A DNA stretch of 27,039 bases from an alpha proteobacterium SCGC AAA288-E13 (GCA_000504605.1 AZHQ01000008.1:1-27039), one strand, 5' to 3'; shown: positions 1 to 9,169, counted from the first letter of the stretch. The notes: generated from the sequence alone by a model not told the origin. Translations and numbers: made by a program.

Positions 1-1
1 A

Positions 2-451
2 AAAGAATTTATAAATTATTATAGTCAGAATATTTGTAACGAAAGCAAACCAAGAGTTGGGGTATTGGATTTTTTAACTTGGTGCAAAAAAAATTCTATC
101 TCAATGGCTGTATGCACAAATAAACAGGAACATTTATCAATAAATCTTTTAAAAAAAATTAAGCTTTATGATTTTTTTGAATATGTCGCTGGTGGAAATA
201 CATTTAATTACAACAAACCTGATCCTAGGCATTTAATAAATACTATCGAACTTATGAGTGGAAATTTAAAAAAAAGTGTTATGATTGGGGACAGTGAAAC
301 AGATTCTAATGCTGCAAAAGCAGCTAAAATTCCTTTTATACTAATTAAAAATGGTTACACAGAAAAAAATCCTGATCAAATTAATTATGATCATTTGATT
401 AAAAATTTTGTTGGATTGGAAAAAATAATTCAAAAATATATTAATGATTGA
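2..451 (+). CDS. gph: Phosphoglycolate phosphatase-like HAD hydrolase, 5' end missing
   Basis: The reading frame is open to the left edge of the window, so the N-terminus, including the first HAD motif with the nucleophilic Asp, lies outside. The visible part matches the second half of a phosphoglycolate phosphatase-type HAD hydrolase. Motif II is in AVCTNK, the motif III Lys region is in NKPDPRHL, and motif IV is the acidic MIGDSETDSNAA segment that binds Mg2+. Phosphoglycolate phosphatases hydrolyse 2-phosphoglycolate to glycolate in the cytoplasm, removing the product of oxidative DNA damage or oxygenase reactions. A TTG at 65 could be taken as a start but would cut into the HAD fold; the codons before it read like normal coding sequence, so I treat the gene as continuing leftwards. 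The stop overlaps the next gene by 8 bp, suggesting cotranscription. The family assignment is good; the exact substrate is inferred. Confidence 0.85.
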   Translation, partial: KEFINYYSQNICNESKPRVGVLDFLTWCKKNSISMAVCTNKQEHLSINLLKKIKLYDFFEYVAGGNTFNYNKPDPRHLINTIELMSGNLKKSVMIGDSETDSNAAKAAKIPFILIKNGYTEKNPDQINYDHLIKNFVGLEKIIQKYIND

Positions 452-1043
452 ATTTAAATTATTTTTTGCATTAATAAGTTATTATTTTGTGATGTTTGTA
501 ACTCCAGGCCCTAACAATGCAATGCTTACCGCTTCGGGAATTAAATTTGGTTTTAAAAAAACAATTCCACATTTAATTGGTATTCCTTTTGGCCATACTA
601 TTCAAATCACACTTGTATGCTTTGGTCTTGGAAATTTATTTCAAAAATACCCATCGATTCAAGATTATTTAAAATGGTTATGTTTTATTTACTTGCTTTA
701 TCTTGGTTGGAAAATCATAGGTTCTTTTTCTGAAAATAATAAAGAATCGGGAAGACCTCTAAAACTATATGAGGCTGCATTTTTTCAATTTATCAATCCA
801 AAAGCTTGGGTCGTAGCATTAACTGCTGCAACAGCTTTTTTCCCAGTAAATGAAAACTTTTATTTGGCAACATTTTTTGTTGCTTTAACAGCCCCATTGA
901 TATGTTTTCCCTCTATTTGTGTATGGGCTTTATTTGGTTCTTCAATAAAAATACTTATAAAAAATACCAATATAAAAAAAATCATAGAATATTTTTTGGC
1001 TGTTTTACTAGTTATTACGGCTATAATTATACTCTTTAATTAG
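444..1043 (+). CDS. LysE/RhtB family amino-acid or metabolite exporter
   Basis: This 199-residue protein of the LysE/RhtB superfamily is an inner-membrane exporter that typically expels amino acids or their derivatives. The N-terminal hydrophobic helix is followed by the family hallmark TPGPN at residues 20-24. About six membrane segments are visible, and the second half carries the usual FINPKAWV motif near residue 115. Length and topology are normal for the family. The ATG overlaps the end of the upstream phosphatase by 8 bp, and the gene stops 13 bp before prpD, so all five plus-strand genes at this end may form one transcript. Substrate specificity cannot be read from the sequence. The linkage to the methylcitrate genes is suggestive only. 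Confidence 0.88.
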   Translation: MIEFKLFFALISYYFVMFVTPGPNNAMLTASGIKFGFKKTIPHLIGIPFGHTIQITLVCFGLGNLFQKYPSIQDYLKWLCFIYLLYLGWKIIGSFSENNKESGRPLKLYEAAFFQFINPKAWVVALTAATAFFPVNENFYLATFFVALTAPLICFPSICVWALFGSSIKILIKNTNIKKIIEYFLAVLLVITAIIILFN

Positions 1044-1056
1044 TTGGAAAAAAAAA

Positions 1057-2559
1057 TTGAAAAAATTTATTGCAAAAGTATATCCATCAAAGATTAAGTT
1101 AAAAAAGCAAAATCAATTAGCATGGAAATTAGCTCGAGTCGCATCTGATAAAGCTCCATTAAATGAGTCAGCAATAGAAATGGTTATCAATAGATTAATT
1201 GATAATGCCTCGGTTGCTATTGCATCTTTAAACAGAAAGCCTGTTATTACAGCTAGGCAAATGGCTACGAAACATCCAAGAAAAAATGGCGCTTCTATTT
1301 TTGGAATATCTTCAAAAAAAAAGTTTAATTGTGAATGGTCAGCATGGGCTAATGGAACTGCGGTTAGAGAATTAGATTTTCATGATACTTTTTTAGCTGC
1401 TGACTATAGTCATCCCGGTGATAATATTCCTTCTATATTAGCTGTTGCTCAACAAAAAAGTTTAAATGGTTTCGATCTTTTAAGAGGAATAATTACAGCT
1501 TACGAAACTCAAATTAATTTAGTAAAAGGTATATGTTTACATAAACATAAAATTGATCATATTGCACATTTGGGGCCAAGCATTGCTGCTGGATTGGGCT
1601 CATTATTAAAGTTAAATACTGAAATTATATATCAAGGTATACAACAAGCTTTACACACAACAATATCAACAAGACAGTCAAGAAAAGGGGCGATATCAAG
1701 TTGGAAAGCTTTTGCGCCAGCACATGCTGGAAAACTTGCTATTGAAGCAATAGATAGAGTAATGAGAGGTGAAGATGCTCCAAGCCCTATTTATGAAGGA
1801 GAAGATAGTGTTATGGCTCAAATATTGGATGGAGAAAAAGCTAGATACTTAATTCCACTGCCAAATAAAAATGAGCAAAAGAAAGCAATTTTAGAAACTT
1901 ACACAAAAGAACACTCTGCTGAATATCAAGCACAAGCTTTAATAGATATAGCAATTAAACTAAATAAAAAAATTGACGATTTTTCAAAAATAAAAAAAAT
2001 AGATATCTACACAAGCCATCATACCCATAATGTAATTGGAACTGGAGCAAATGATCCTCAAAAATATGATCCCGATGCTAGTAGAGAAACACTTGATCAC
2101 TCGATCATGTATATATTTGCCGTAGCTTTAGAAGATGGAAAATGGCACCATATAAAATCTTATAATAAAAAAAGATCTCACCAAAAATCCACGGTTGACT
2201 TATGGCATAAAATAAAAACTCACGAAAATAAAGTTTGGACAAAAAAATATCATCATCCTGATCCCAAAAAAAAATCATTTGGGGCAAAAGTAATTTTAAA
2301 AATGAAAGATGGAAAAAAAATAATTGAATCTTTAGAGAGGGCAAACGCACATACCTATGGATCACATCCATTTAAAAGGGTAAATTATATTGAAAAATTT
2401 TTGACCTTAACTGACGGAATTATTAGAATTAGTGAAAGTAATAGATTTTTGAAAGATGTTCAAAATTTAAAAAAAATTAAATCTGGCAGGTTGCATAAAC
2501 TAAACATTGAAGTTGATGAAAGAAAATTAAAAAAAAATAACACAAAAGGTATCTTCTAA
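1057..2559 (+). CDS. prpD: 2-methylcitrate dehydratase, MmgE/PrpD family
   Basis: This is a 500-residue MmgE/PrpD-family protein, close to the usual 480-500 residues. In the methylcitrate cycle PrpD dehydrates 2-methylcitrate to 2-methyl-cis-aconitate. The sequence begins with the characteristic [11 protein letters not shown] segment and the [12 protein letters not shown] region, then shows [15 protein letters not shown] (about residues 100-115) and [12 protein letters not shown], the family core. A conserved [14 protein letters not shown] segment lies near residue 348. The start is taken as TTG at 1057, because no ATG lies in frame nearby; a GGA-containing stretch lies about 10 nt upstream. 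The stop TAA shares one base with the ATG of prpB (TAATG), indicating translational coupling. The direct neighbours prpB and prpC make the methylcitrate role much more likely than another MmgE/PrpD activity. Confidence 0.93.
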   Translation: MKKFIAKVYPSKIKLKKQNQLAWKLARVASDKAPLNESAIEMVINRLIDNASVAIASLNRKPVITARQMATKHPRKNGASIFGISSKKKFNCEWSAWANGTAVRELDFHDTFLAADYSHPGDNIPSILAVAQQKSLNGFDLLRGIITAYETQINLVKGICLHKHKIDHIAHLGPSIAAGLGSLLKLNTEIIYQGIQQALHTTISTRQSRKGAISSWKAFAPAHAGKLAIEAIDRVMRGEDAPSPIYEGEDSVMAQILDGEKARYLIPLPNKNEQKKAILETYTKEHSAEYQAQALIDIAIKLNKKIDDFSKIKKIDIYTSHHTHNVIGTGANDPQKYDPDASRETLDHSIMYIFAVALEDGKWHHIKSYNKKRSHQKSTVDLWHKIKTHENKVWTKKYHHPDPKKKSFGAKVILKMKDGKKIIESLERANAHTYGSHPFKRVNYIEKFLTLTDGIIRISESNRFLKDVQNLKKIKSGRLHKLNIEVDERKLKKNNTKGIF

Positions 2560-3455
2560 TGCATTTTGTTAAAAATACAGTAAAGGAAAAAAGAGAAAAT
2601 TTTAATAAAAAATTATCAAGCAAAAAAATTCTTAGAATTCCTGGAGCTTATAATCCTTTAACAGCAAAATTAATTGAAGAAATTGGATATGACGGGGTTT
2701 ATGTTTCTGGAGGTGTCATGTCAAATGACCTTGGCTACCCAGATATTGGATTGACTAAACTAAAAGATGTAAGCTACAGAGCTAATCAAATAGCTAGGGT
2801 AACTAATTTGCCGACCATTGTTGATGCAAATACTGGGTTTAAATCTTGTGAAGAGACGGTTAGCACTTTAGAAAAATTAGGATTATCAGGACTTCATATT
2901 GAAGATCAGATTAGCCAAAAAAGATGTGGCCATTTAGATAATAAAGAATTGATATCAAAAGAAAAAATGGTAAAAAAAATTAAATTATCAGTTAAATCAA
3001 GAAAAGATAAAAATTTCAAAATAATCGCAAGAACAGATGCAAATAGTGTTGAAGGTATTGACAAAACGATTGAAAGAGCGAAATCTTATCAAGATGCTGG
3101 TGCTGATATTATCTTTCCTGAAGCTTTAAGAGACGAAAAAGAATTTGAAAAAGTAAGGAAAAATTTAAACATATATTTACTAGCAAATATGACTGAATTT
3201 GGAAAAACAAAAATTCTCTCTTACAAACAATTAGAAAATTTTGGATATAATATTGTTATCTATCCAATAACCACACAAAGACTTGCAATGAAAAGTGTTG
3301 AGGATGGTTTGAAAAATATTTTTAAGCATGGACATCAAAATAATATTATTGATAAAATGCAAACAAGAAAAAGATTATATGAATTAGTCGAGTACAAAAA
3401 ATATAACGCTTTGGATGAAAAGATTTATAATTTTAGTACTGAGGAACATGAATAA
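2559..3455 (+). CDS. prpB: Methylisocitrate lyase
   Basis: This 298-residue member of the isocitrate lyase/PEP mutase superfamily is expected to cleave 2-methylisocitrate into pyruvate and succinate, the last step of the methylcitrate cycle. It has the family signature KRCGH at residues 121-125, including catalytic Cys123. The GYPDIG loop provides Asp62, and IEDQ lies at 114-117. Length matches E. coli PrpB (296). The metal-site motif normally reads Asp-x-Asp; here it is VDANTGF, with Asp89 but Asn91 in place of the second Asp. The gene overlaps prpD by one base and precedes prpC by 3 bp. The assignment is supported by the family signature and by the operon. Another superfamily activity such as oxaloacetate hydrolase is possible but less likely. 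Confidence 0.93.
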   Translation: MHFVKNTVKEKRENFNKKLSSKKILRIPGAYNPLTAKLIEEIGYDGVYVSGGVMSNDLGYPDIGLTKLKDVSYRANQIARVTNLPTIVDANTGFKSCEETVSTLEKLGLSGLHIEDQISQKRCGHLDNKELISKEKMVKKIKLSVKSRKDKNFKIIARTDANSVEGIDKTIERAKSYQDAGADIIFPEALRDEKEFEKVRKNLNIYLLANMTEFGKTKILSYKQLENFGYNIVIYPITTQRLAMKSVEDGLKNIFKHGHQNNIIDKMQTRKRLYELVEYKKYNALDEKIYNFSTEEHE

Positions 3456-3458
3456 ATC

Positions 3459-4583
3459 ATGAATGATGAAATTAAAAAAGGTTTGCTTGGAATTGTTGTT
3501 GATGAAACAGCAATTTCACAAGTAATGCCCGAAATTAATTCTCTTACTTACAGGGGTTATGCTGTCCAAGATTTATGTGAAGTGTGTAGTTTTGAAGAAG
3601 TTGCTTATCTGATACTTAATGGAGATCTACCAAACAGTATTCAACTCAATAAATTCAAGAAAGAAGAAAAAGCAAATAGAAATATCACAATAAATCTCGG
3701 AGAAATAATAAAGCACATGCCAAAAAAAGCTCATCCAATGGATGTTGCTAGAACATTTGTTAGTGTTATGGGTTTAGAAGATAAGGAAACATCTGATAAT
3801 TCTCCAGAGGCAAATATGAGAAAAACAATGAGAATTTTTGCAAAAACTCCAACTGCTATAGCAGCTTTTTTTAGAGTCAGAAAAGGTAAAAAGATAATAA
3901 AACCTAAAAAAGACTTGTCGTTTTCTGAGAACTTTTTTTATATGTGTTTTGGTAAAGTTCCGCAAAAAGGAATAGTAAAAGCTTTTGACATCTCTCTAAT
4001 TTTATATGCCGAACATAGTTTTAACGTTTCTACATTTACGGCAAGAACAATCACTAGCAGTTTATCTGATATTTATGGCGCAATAACAGGAGCAATTGCT
4101 AGTTTAAAGGGCCCCTTGCATGGTGGAGCCAATGAAGAAGTAATGCATATGATGAAAAAAATTAAGACACCAGACAAAGCAAAAAGTTGGTTAATTGATA
4201 ATTTAAATAAAAAACAAGTAGTAATGGGTTTTGGTCACAGAGTTTATAAAAGTGGAGACTCTAGAGTTCCAACTATGAAAAAATATTTTTTGAAAGTTTC
4301 TAAACTTAAAAAAGATGAAAATTTGCATAAAATTGGTGAAATTATAGAAAAAGAAATGCTCAAAAGAAAAAACATTCACCCTAATTTAGATTTTCCAACC
4401 GGACCAACTTATCATTTAATGGGTTTTGATACAGATTTCTTTACTCCAATATTTGTTATTGCAAGAATTACTGGATGGTCAGCACATATTATGGAACAAC
4501 ATATCTCCAACAAATTGATTAGACCACTTTCTAAATACAAAGGAAGCAAGCACAGAAAAGTAATGCTTTTAAATCAAAGATAA
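3459..4583 (+). CDS. prpC: 2-methylcitrate synthase (citrate synthase family)
   Basis: This 374-residue citrate synthase-fold enzyme condenses propionyl-CoA with oxaloacetate to give 2-methylcitrate. The catalytic residues of the family are in place: His221 in GPLHGGAN, His260 in GFGHRVY and Asp311 in NLDFPTGP. The PTGPTYHLMGFDTDFFTP and ITGWSAHIMEQ segments are typical of the shorter PrpC/type-I citrate synthase group. The gene lies 3 bp after prpB, as the last gene of the plus-strand run. It ends only 8 bp from the convergent nrdB stop, with no visible terminator hairpin in that gap. Some side activity with acetyl-CoA is usual in this family. No prpE (propionyl-CoA synthetase) follows, so propionyl-CoA must come from degradation or from a synthetase elsewhere. 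Confidence 0.94.
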   Translation: MNDEIKKGLLGIVVDETAISQVMPEINSLTYRGYAVQDLCEVCSFEEVAYLILNGDLPNSIQLNKFKKEEKANRNITINLGEIIKHMPKKAHPMDVARTFVSVMGLEDKETSDNSPEANMRKTMRIFAKTPTAIAAFFRVRKGKKIIKPKKDLSFSENFFYMCFGKVPQKGIVKAFDISLILYAEHSFNVSTFTARTITSSLSDIYGAITGAIASLKGPLHGGANEEVMHMMKKIKTPDKAKSWLIDNLNKKQVVMGFGHRVYKSGDSRVPTMKKYFLKVSKLKKDENLHKIGEIIEKEMLKRKNIHPNLDFPTGPTYHLMGFDTDFFTPIFVIARITGWSAHIMEQHISNKLIRPLSKYKGSKHRKVMLLNQR

Positions 4584-4591
4584 TTTGTAAA

Positions 4592-5596
4592 TTAAGAAAA
4601 AGCTTCGGCCCAAGAACCTTTTGTAGATGCTTTTGAATACTCGGTAGCTCTTCCTTCAAAAAAATTCATGTGTTCAACTCCATTAAGCATTGAGTCAAGC
4701 CAAGTGAGGGGATTTTTGTTCACATCATAGATTGGTTTTAATCCCAATTGTACTAATCTTCTATTTCCAATCCATCTAATATACTTTTTTATTTCTTCGG
4801 ATGTAAGACCATTTATTGGTCCCATTTCAAAAGCTAATTCAATAAATGCATCTTCATGAGATACAATTGTACGACAAGCTTCATAGATTTCTTTTTTCAA
4901 TTTATCATTCCAAATTTCTGGATTTTCTTTAACAAATTCGTTAAATAATCTTATCATTGAGTTATAATGCAAAGTTTCGTCTCTTACCGACCAAGTAACA
5001 ATTTGACCCATTCCTTTCATTTTATTTTGCCTTGGAAAATTGAGTAAAATTGCAAAGCTTGCAAATAATTGTAAGCCTTCGGTAAATGCACTAAATACAG
5101 CGATTGTTTTTGCAATGTCGTGATTCGAATTAACGTTAAAGCCCTGCATATAATCATATTTATCTTTCATTTGTTTATATTTTAAAAATGCAGAATATTC
5201 GGTTTCTGGCATACCTATAGTATCTAATAAATGTGAGTAAGCAGCTATATGCACTGTCTCCATGGATGCAAAAGCAGACATCATCATTAGAACTTCTGTA
5301 GGTTTAAAAACATTCATGTAATGTCTAATATAACAATTGCTAACCTCCACATCTGCTTGAGTAAAAAATCTAAAAATTTGTGTTAATAAATTTTTTTCAG
5401 ACTGATTTAAGTTTTTTTGCCAATCTCGAACGTCATCACCCAAAGGAACCTCTTCTGGTAACCAATGAATACGTTGTTGAGTCAACCAAGCATCATAGCA
5501 CCAAGGATATCTGAATGGTTTATAAACAGGATTTCCAGCAAGTAATCCTTTTCTTTTAGCTGTTATAGTTTCTTTTGATAATTTTGCTACTGACAT
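4592..5596 (-). CDS. nrdB: Ribonucleotide reductase class Ia, radical-bearing beta subunit
   Basis: The small subunit of aerobic class I ribonucleotide reductase assembles the diiron-tyrosyl radical that starts nucleotide reduction in NrdA. All six metal ligands are visible: Asp82, Glu113, His116, Glu173, Glu207 and His210. Tyr120 lies seven residues after Glu113, the position of E. coli Tyr122, so a tyrosyl-radical enzyme is expected. I use the ATG at 5596 (334 residues). A GTG nine bases upstream is also in frame but is less attractive because the ATG directly begins the MSVAKL sequence. The start overlaps the end of nrdA by 10 bp, so translation is probably coupled. No N-terminal ATP-cone is present, so the cone missing from NrdA has not moved to NrdB. 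Confidence 0.95.
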   Translation of the reverse strand: MSVAKLSKETITAKRKGLLAGNPVYKPFRYPWCYDAWLTQQRIHWLPEEVPLGDDVRDWQKNLNQSEKNLLTQIFRFFTQADVEVSNCYIRHYMNVFKPTEVLMMMSAFASMETVHIAAYSHLLDTIGMPETEYSAFLKYKQMKDKYDYMQGFNVNSNHDIAKTIAVFSAFTEGLQLFASFAILLNFPRQNKMKGMGQIVTWSVRDETLHYNSMIRLFNEFVKENPEIWNDKLKKEIYEACRTIVSHEDAFIELAFEMGPINGLTSEEIKKYIRWIGNRRLVQLGLKPIYDVNKNPLTWLDSMLNGVEHMNFFEGRATEYSKASTKGSWAEAFS

Positions 5597-7506
5597 GATA
5601 AACACTCGTCATAATCTATTTCTTCATTTAATTCATTTTTTGAGTAAACTGCTAACGGTCCACCATTAACATTTTCTGCTCTTTGAATAGATTTTGATCT
5701 ACAATAATAAAGGCTTTTTAATCCTTTTTTCCATGCTTGAAAATGTATTTGATGAAGCTCTTTTTTATGAACATCTGCTGGTAAAAAAATATTAATGGAT
5801 TGAGCTTGGGAAACGTAAGGTGTGCGATCAGCTCCCAACTCAATAATCCATTTCTGATCTAACTCAAACGCTGTTTTGAATACATCTTTCTCAAGATCTG
5901 TTAAAAAATCTAAATGTGATACTGATCCTTGGTTGGTAGTAATGCTTGACCAAATTTCTTCGTTATTTTTTTTATACTTTTCTAGTATTTTTTTTAAGTA
6001 TTTATTTCTCACATTGTATGAACCCGAAAGAGTCTTGTGTGTATAACTGTTTGCAGCAATTGGTTCAACTCCTGGTGATGCACCACCACAAATTATTGAA
6101 ATTGAAGCAGTTGGTGCAATCGCTGTTTTATTAGAAAATCTCTCATTAAAACCATATTCTGCTGCATCTGGACAAGGTCCTTTTTCTTCAGCAAGAATTT
6201 TTGATGAATCTTCAACTTTTTTCTGAATATATTTAAATATTTTGTTATTCAAAACTTTACTCATTACAGATTCTAATGGAATCATTTTTTTCTGAAAATA
6301 AGAATGTAAACCCATTACTCCGAGACCTACACTTCGTTCCCTCATAGCTGAATACTTAGCATCTTTAAAAGAATCGGGCGCTTTCTCAATAAAATCGGTC
6401 AGAACATTATCTAGAAATCTCATCACATCCTTGATAAAATTTTCATCGCTTTTCCATTCATCATATTTTTCTAAATTGAGCGAAGACAAACAACAAACTG
6501 CTGTTCTATCTTTTCCATCTTTATCAATTCCAGTTGGCAAAGTAATTTCACTACATAGATTCGAAGTTTTTACATTTAATCCAGCTAATTTGTGAAACTG
6601 TGGAATCAATCTGTTAACTGTATCTATAAAAATAATATAAGGTTCTCCAGTTTCAACTCTGGCTGTTAACAACCTTATCCATAGGTTTCTTGCAGAAACA
6701 GTTGTTTGTATAATTCCGTTTTTCGGACTCTTTAGAATCCATTGATCATCTGTTTCTACTGCATGCATAAAAGCATCACTTATCAAAATTCCATGATGCA
6801 AATTTAGTGATTTTCTATTTGGATCGCCTCCAGTTGGTCTTCGCATCTCGATAAACTCTTCTATTTCTGGATGGTCAATTGGTAAATAACAGGCAGCTGA
6901 ACCTCTCCTTAAAGATCCCTGGCTAATTGCCATTGTTAAAGAATCCATTACTTTTATAAATGGAATAATTCCAGAAGTTTTACCAACCTTTCCAATTTTT
7001 TCACCAATAGATCTTAAATTGCCCCAATAACTACCTATACCACCACCCTTCGCTGCTAACCAAACATTTTCATTCCACAGATCAAGTATTCCCTCAAGGC
7101 TGTCTCCAGCTTCATTTAAAAAACAAGAAATAGGCAGCCCTCTTTTAGTACCCCCGTTTGATAAAATTGGAGTTGCTGGCATAAACCATAAATCACTTAT
7201 ATAGTTATAAATTCTTTGTGCATGTAAGTTATTGTCAGCATATGTGCTTGCAACTCTTGCAAATAAATCTTGAAAAGATTCGTTGAGTCCTAAATATCTA
7301 TCGCTTAAAGTTGCTTTACCGAAATCAGTTAATCTAGAATCCTTGGTCCTATCTATTTTTATAGTTATACCTTTTTTGTTTTGAAATAACTCAGTTTCTT
7401 GAGTTAATGAAAAAAGATCCGGTCTTTTATCAATATCTTTAATTTCATGTTTTGACGGATAATTACGGACAGCTTTCTCTATTGCCAAAGACAGGTTTTT
7501 ATTCAT
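5587..7506 (-). CDS. nrdA: Ribonucleotide reductase class Ia, catalytic alpha subunit without ATP-cone
   Basis: The catalytic subunit reduces ribonucleoside diphosphates to deoxyribonucleotides. The thiyl-radical loop NLCSE supplies Asn316, Cys318 and Glu320. The redox pair corresponds to Cys128 (in PISCF) and Cys338 (in VCCLSSLNL). The C-terminal thioredoxin-accepting tail ends in CLSC (Cys635 and Cys638). TAPTASIS-type phosphate-binding residues appear as APTASIS near residue 467. The protein has 639 residues against about 760 in E. coli. The shortfall is largely at the N-terminus: the first 110 residues lead straight into the core and show no ATP-cone, so the overall activity switch by ATP/dATP is probably absent. 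nrdB overlaps its 3' end. Two palindromes resembling NrdR boxes lie 36-82 bp upstream of the start codon. Confidence 0.95.
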   Translation of the reverse strand: MNKNLSLAIEKAVRNYPSKHEIKDIDKRPDLFSLTQETELFQNKKGITIKIDRTKDSRLTDFGKATLSDRYLGLNESFQDLFARVASTYADNNLHAQRIYNYISDLWFMPATPILSNGGTKRGLPISCFLNEAGDSLEGILDLWNENVWLAAKGGGIGSYWGNLRSIGEKIGKVGKTSGIIPFIKVMDSLTMAISQGSLRRGSAACYLPIDHPEIEEFIEMRRPTGGDPNRKSLNLHHGILISDAFMHAVETDDQWILKSPKNGIIQTTVSARNLWIRLLTARVETGEPYIIFIDTVNRLIPQFHKLAGLNVKTSNLCSEITLPTGIDKDGKDRTAVCCLSSLNLEKYDEWKSDENFIKDVMRFLDNVLTDFIEKAPDSFKDAKYSAMRERSVGLGVMGLHSYFQKKMIPLESVMSKVLNNKIFKYIQKKVEDSSKILAEEKGPCPDAAEYGFNERFSNKTAIAPTASISIICGGASPGVEPIAANSYTHKTLSGSYNVRNKYLKKILEKYKKNNEEIWSSITTNQGSVSHLDFLTDLEKDVFKTAFELDQKWIIELGADRTPYVSQAQSINIFLPADVHKKELHQIHFQAWKKGLKSLYYCRSKSIQRAENVNGGPLAVYSKNELNEEIDYDECLSCQ

Positions 7507-7541
7507 AAAAATAACAATATTGTTAAGATTTTATGTAAAAT

Positions 7542-7588
7542 CAACTATATGTTGTATGTATAATGTTTAAGTATACTATATAAATTAC
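7542..7588. promoter_or_regulatory. Candidate pair of NrdR boxes upstream of nrdAB
   Basis: Two 16-bp sites, 7542-7557 and 7573-7588, resemble the NrdR consensus acaCwATATwtwGtgt. The first reads caactatatgttgtat (about 12 of 16 positions agree); the second is weaker (about 11 of 16). Their starts are exactly 31 bp apart, about three helical turns, which is the spacing expected for cooperative binding of the ATP-cone repressor NrdR to paired boxes. They lie just upstream of the nrdA start. The spacing and position are seen directly; binding is inferred. Confidence 0.5.
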
Positions 7589-7594
7589 TAAATC

Positions 7595-7616
7595 AATAGA
7601 ACATTAATAGAACATT
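7595..7616. repeat. Perfect 11-bp tandem duplication
   Basis: The unit aatagaacatt occurs twice back to back (7595-7605 and 7606-7616) in the 172-bp space between the divergent nrdA and phosphomannomutase genes. The period is about one helical turn, so both copies face the same side of the DNA. The purpose is unknown; a regulator binding site or a simple replication slip would both fit. Confidence 0.75.
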
Positions 7617-7678
7617 AACAAAAATAAATCAAGAAAAAATTATACTGTAAAATTCACAAAAATATTACATAAGTAAAA

Positions 7679-9139
7679 ATGAACAAGTCAAAATTTAGCC
7701 AAATAGACCCCTTTGGATTTAGAGAGTACGATGCAAGATGGCTCTATCCCGAAGATATAAATGCAGAAGGAATTGCAAATGTTGGTCGAGGATTAGGTAC
7801 ACAAATAACAACTAAAATTAGAAAAAAAAATCCTAGAATAGTTGTGGGACATGATTACAGGTCTTACAGCGAAGAGGTTAAAAAAAAATTAATCGAAGGA
7901 TTAATTTCAACTGGATGTAATGTAGAAGACATTGGTTTATCCTTATCGCCAATGACGTATTTTTCCCAATTTAAGTTGAATGCAGATTCAATTGCAATGG
8001 TTACCGCAAGTCATAATGAGAATGGGTGGACAGGAATAAAAATGGGTATCGATAAAGGTTTAACACATTCGTCGGAAGAAATGAAAGATTTAAAAGAAAT
8101 AGTTTTAAATAATAAATTTGTCGATGGAAAAGGATCTTATAAAAAAATTGATGGTTTTAAAGAAATTTACATACAACATCTTTCGAAAGAAAAAATTAAA
8201 AAAAAAATAAAAGTAGTTGTAGCTTGTGGAAATGGAACTGCTGGTGCTTTTGCTCCAACAATAATAAGGAATATCGGTTGTGAGGTAATAGAACTTGATT
8301 GTAATCTTGATTACAATTTTCCAAAATACAATCCTAATCCAGAAGATTTAAAAATGCTCCATGCATTGAGTGGTTGTGTAAAAAAAAATAAAGCTGACAT
8401 AGGTTTTGCTTTTGATGGAGATGGCGACAGACTTGGAGTTGTTAATGATAATGGAAATGAAATATTTTCTGATAAAATTGGCCTTTTGATTGCAAGAAAT
8501 TTATCTAGTGAATACAAAAATTCTAAATTTATAGTAGATGTTAAATCTACAGGATTATTTAAAACTGACGAGATACTAAAAAAAAACTCTTGTGAAACAA
8601 TTTACTGGAAGACAGGACATTCTTATATAAAAAGAAAAGTGTATGGAGAAAATTCTCTAGCCGGTTTTGAAAAAAGTGGACATTTCTTTTTTAATAAACC
8701 AATTGGTTTAGGTTATGATGATGGAATATTATCTGCTATTCAAGTATGTAAATTGCTTGACAATAATTCTCCAAAAAAAATATCAAATTTATTGAATGAA
8801 CTGCCTATAACTTATCAAAGTCCCACTATGGCTCCTTATTGTGATGATGCTGAAAAATATAAAGTTGTAGATATCATGATTAAAAAGTTCAAAGAGTTGT
8901 TTGAAAAAAAAACTAAAATCACAGGCAAACTTATAAGTGAAATCTTAACTATTAATGGTGTTAGATTTACATTAAAAGATGGTTCTTGGGGACTTATTAG
9001 GGCTTCATCAAACAAACCTTCATTAGTAATAGTTACTGAAAGTGTCCAGTCAATGTCTGAGATGAAAGCTATATTTAATTTTATAGATAACTTGCTAAAA
9101 ACTACCTGTAAAATTGGTGAATATGATCAAAAAATATAA
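7679..9139 (+). CDS. Phosphomannomutase/phosphoglucomutase
   Basis: This 486-residue alpha-D-phosphohexomutase interconverts hexose-1-phosphate and hexose-6-phosphate in the cytoplasm, feeding sugar nucleotides for surface glycans. The four active-site loops can be followed in order: the phosphoserine loop TASHNENGWTGIKMG with Ser111, the Mg2+ loop DGDGDRLG at 246-253, the sugar-specificity loop FEKSGH at about 330-335, and the C-terminal phosphate-binding loop around RASSNKP. In the sugar loop the usual GEMSGH reads FEKSGH, and in the last loop the usual SGTEP reads SSNKP, both tolerable variations. The family includes dual-specificity enzymes (ManB/AlgC type) and phosphoglucosamine mutase; the loops favour ManB/AlgC. 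The gene is divergent from nrdA and convergent with the TauE/SafE gene, 30 bp away. Confidence 0.92.
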   Translation: MNKSKFSQIDPFGFREYDARWLYPEDINAEGIANVGRGLGTQITTKIRKKNPRIVVGHDYRSYSEEVKKKLIEGLISTGCNVEDIGLSLSPMTYFSQFKLNADSIAMVTASHNENGWTGIKMGIDKGLTHSSEEMKDLKEIVLNNKFVDGKGSYKKIDGFKEIYIQHLSKEKIKKKIKVVVACGNGTAGAFAPTIIRNIGCEVIELDCNLDYNFPKYNPNPEDLKMLHALSGCVKKNKADIGFAFDGDGDRLGVVNDNGNEIFSDKIGLLIARNLSSEYKNSKFIVDVKSTGLFKTDEILKKNSCETIYWKTGHSYIKRKVYGENSLAGFEKSGHFFFNKPIGLGYDDGILSAIQVCKLLDNNSPKKISNLLNELPITYQSPTMAPYCDDAEKYKVVDIMIKKFKELFEKKTKITGKLISEILTINGVRFTLKDGSWGLIRASSNKPSLVIVTESVQSMSEMKAIFNFIDNLLKTTCKIGEYDQKI

Positions 9140-9169
9140 ATTCTTAAAAAATTATTTTCAAAAGTATTA

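Noticed and set aside
2105..2371. Open frame antisense to prpD
   Set aside because: Composition is a mirror of the lysine-rich prpD codons, giving Phe/Leu-rich residues without a domain.
5597..5605. GTG start three codons upstream for nrdB
   Set aside because: The ATG at 5596 begins the usual N-terminus and overlaps nrdA less.
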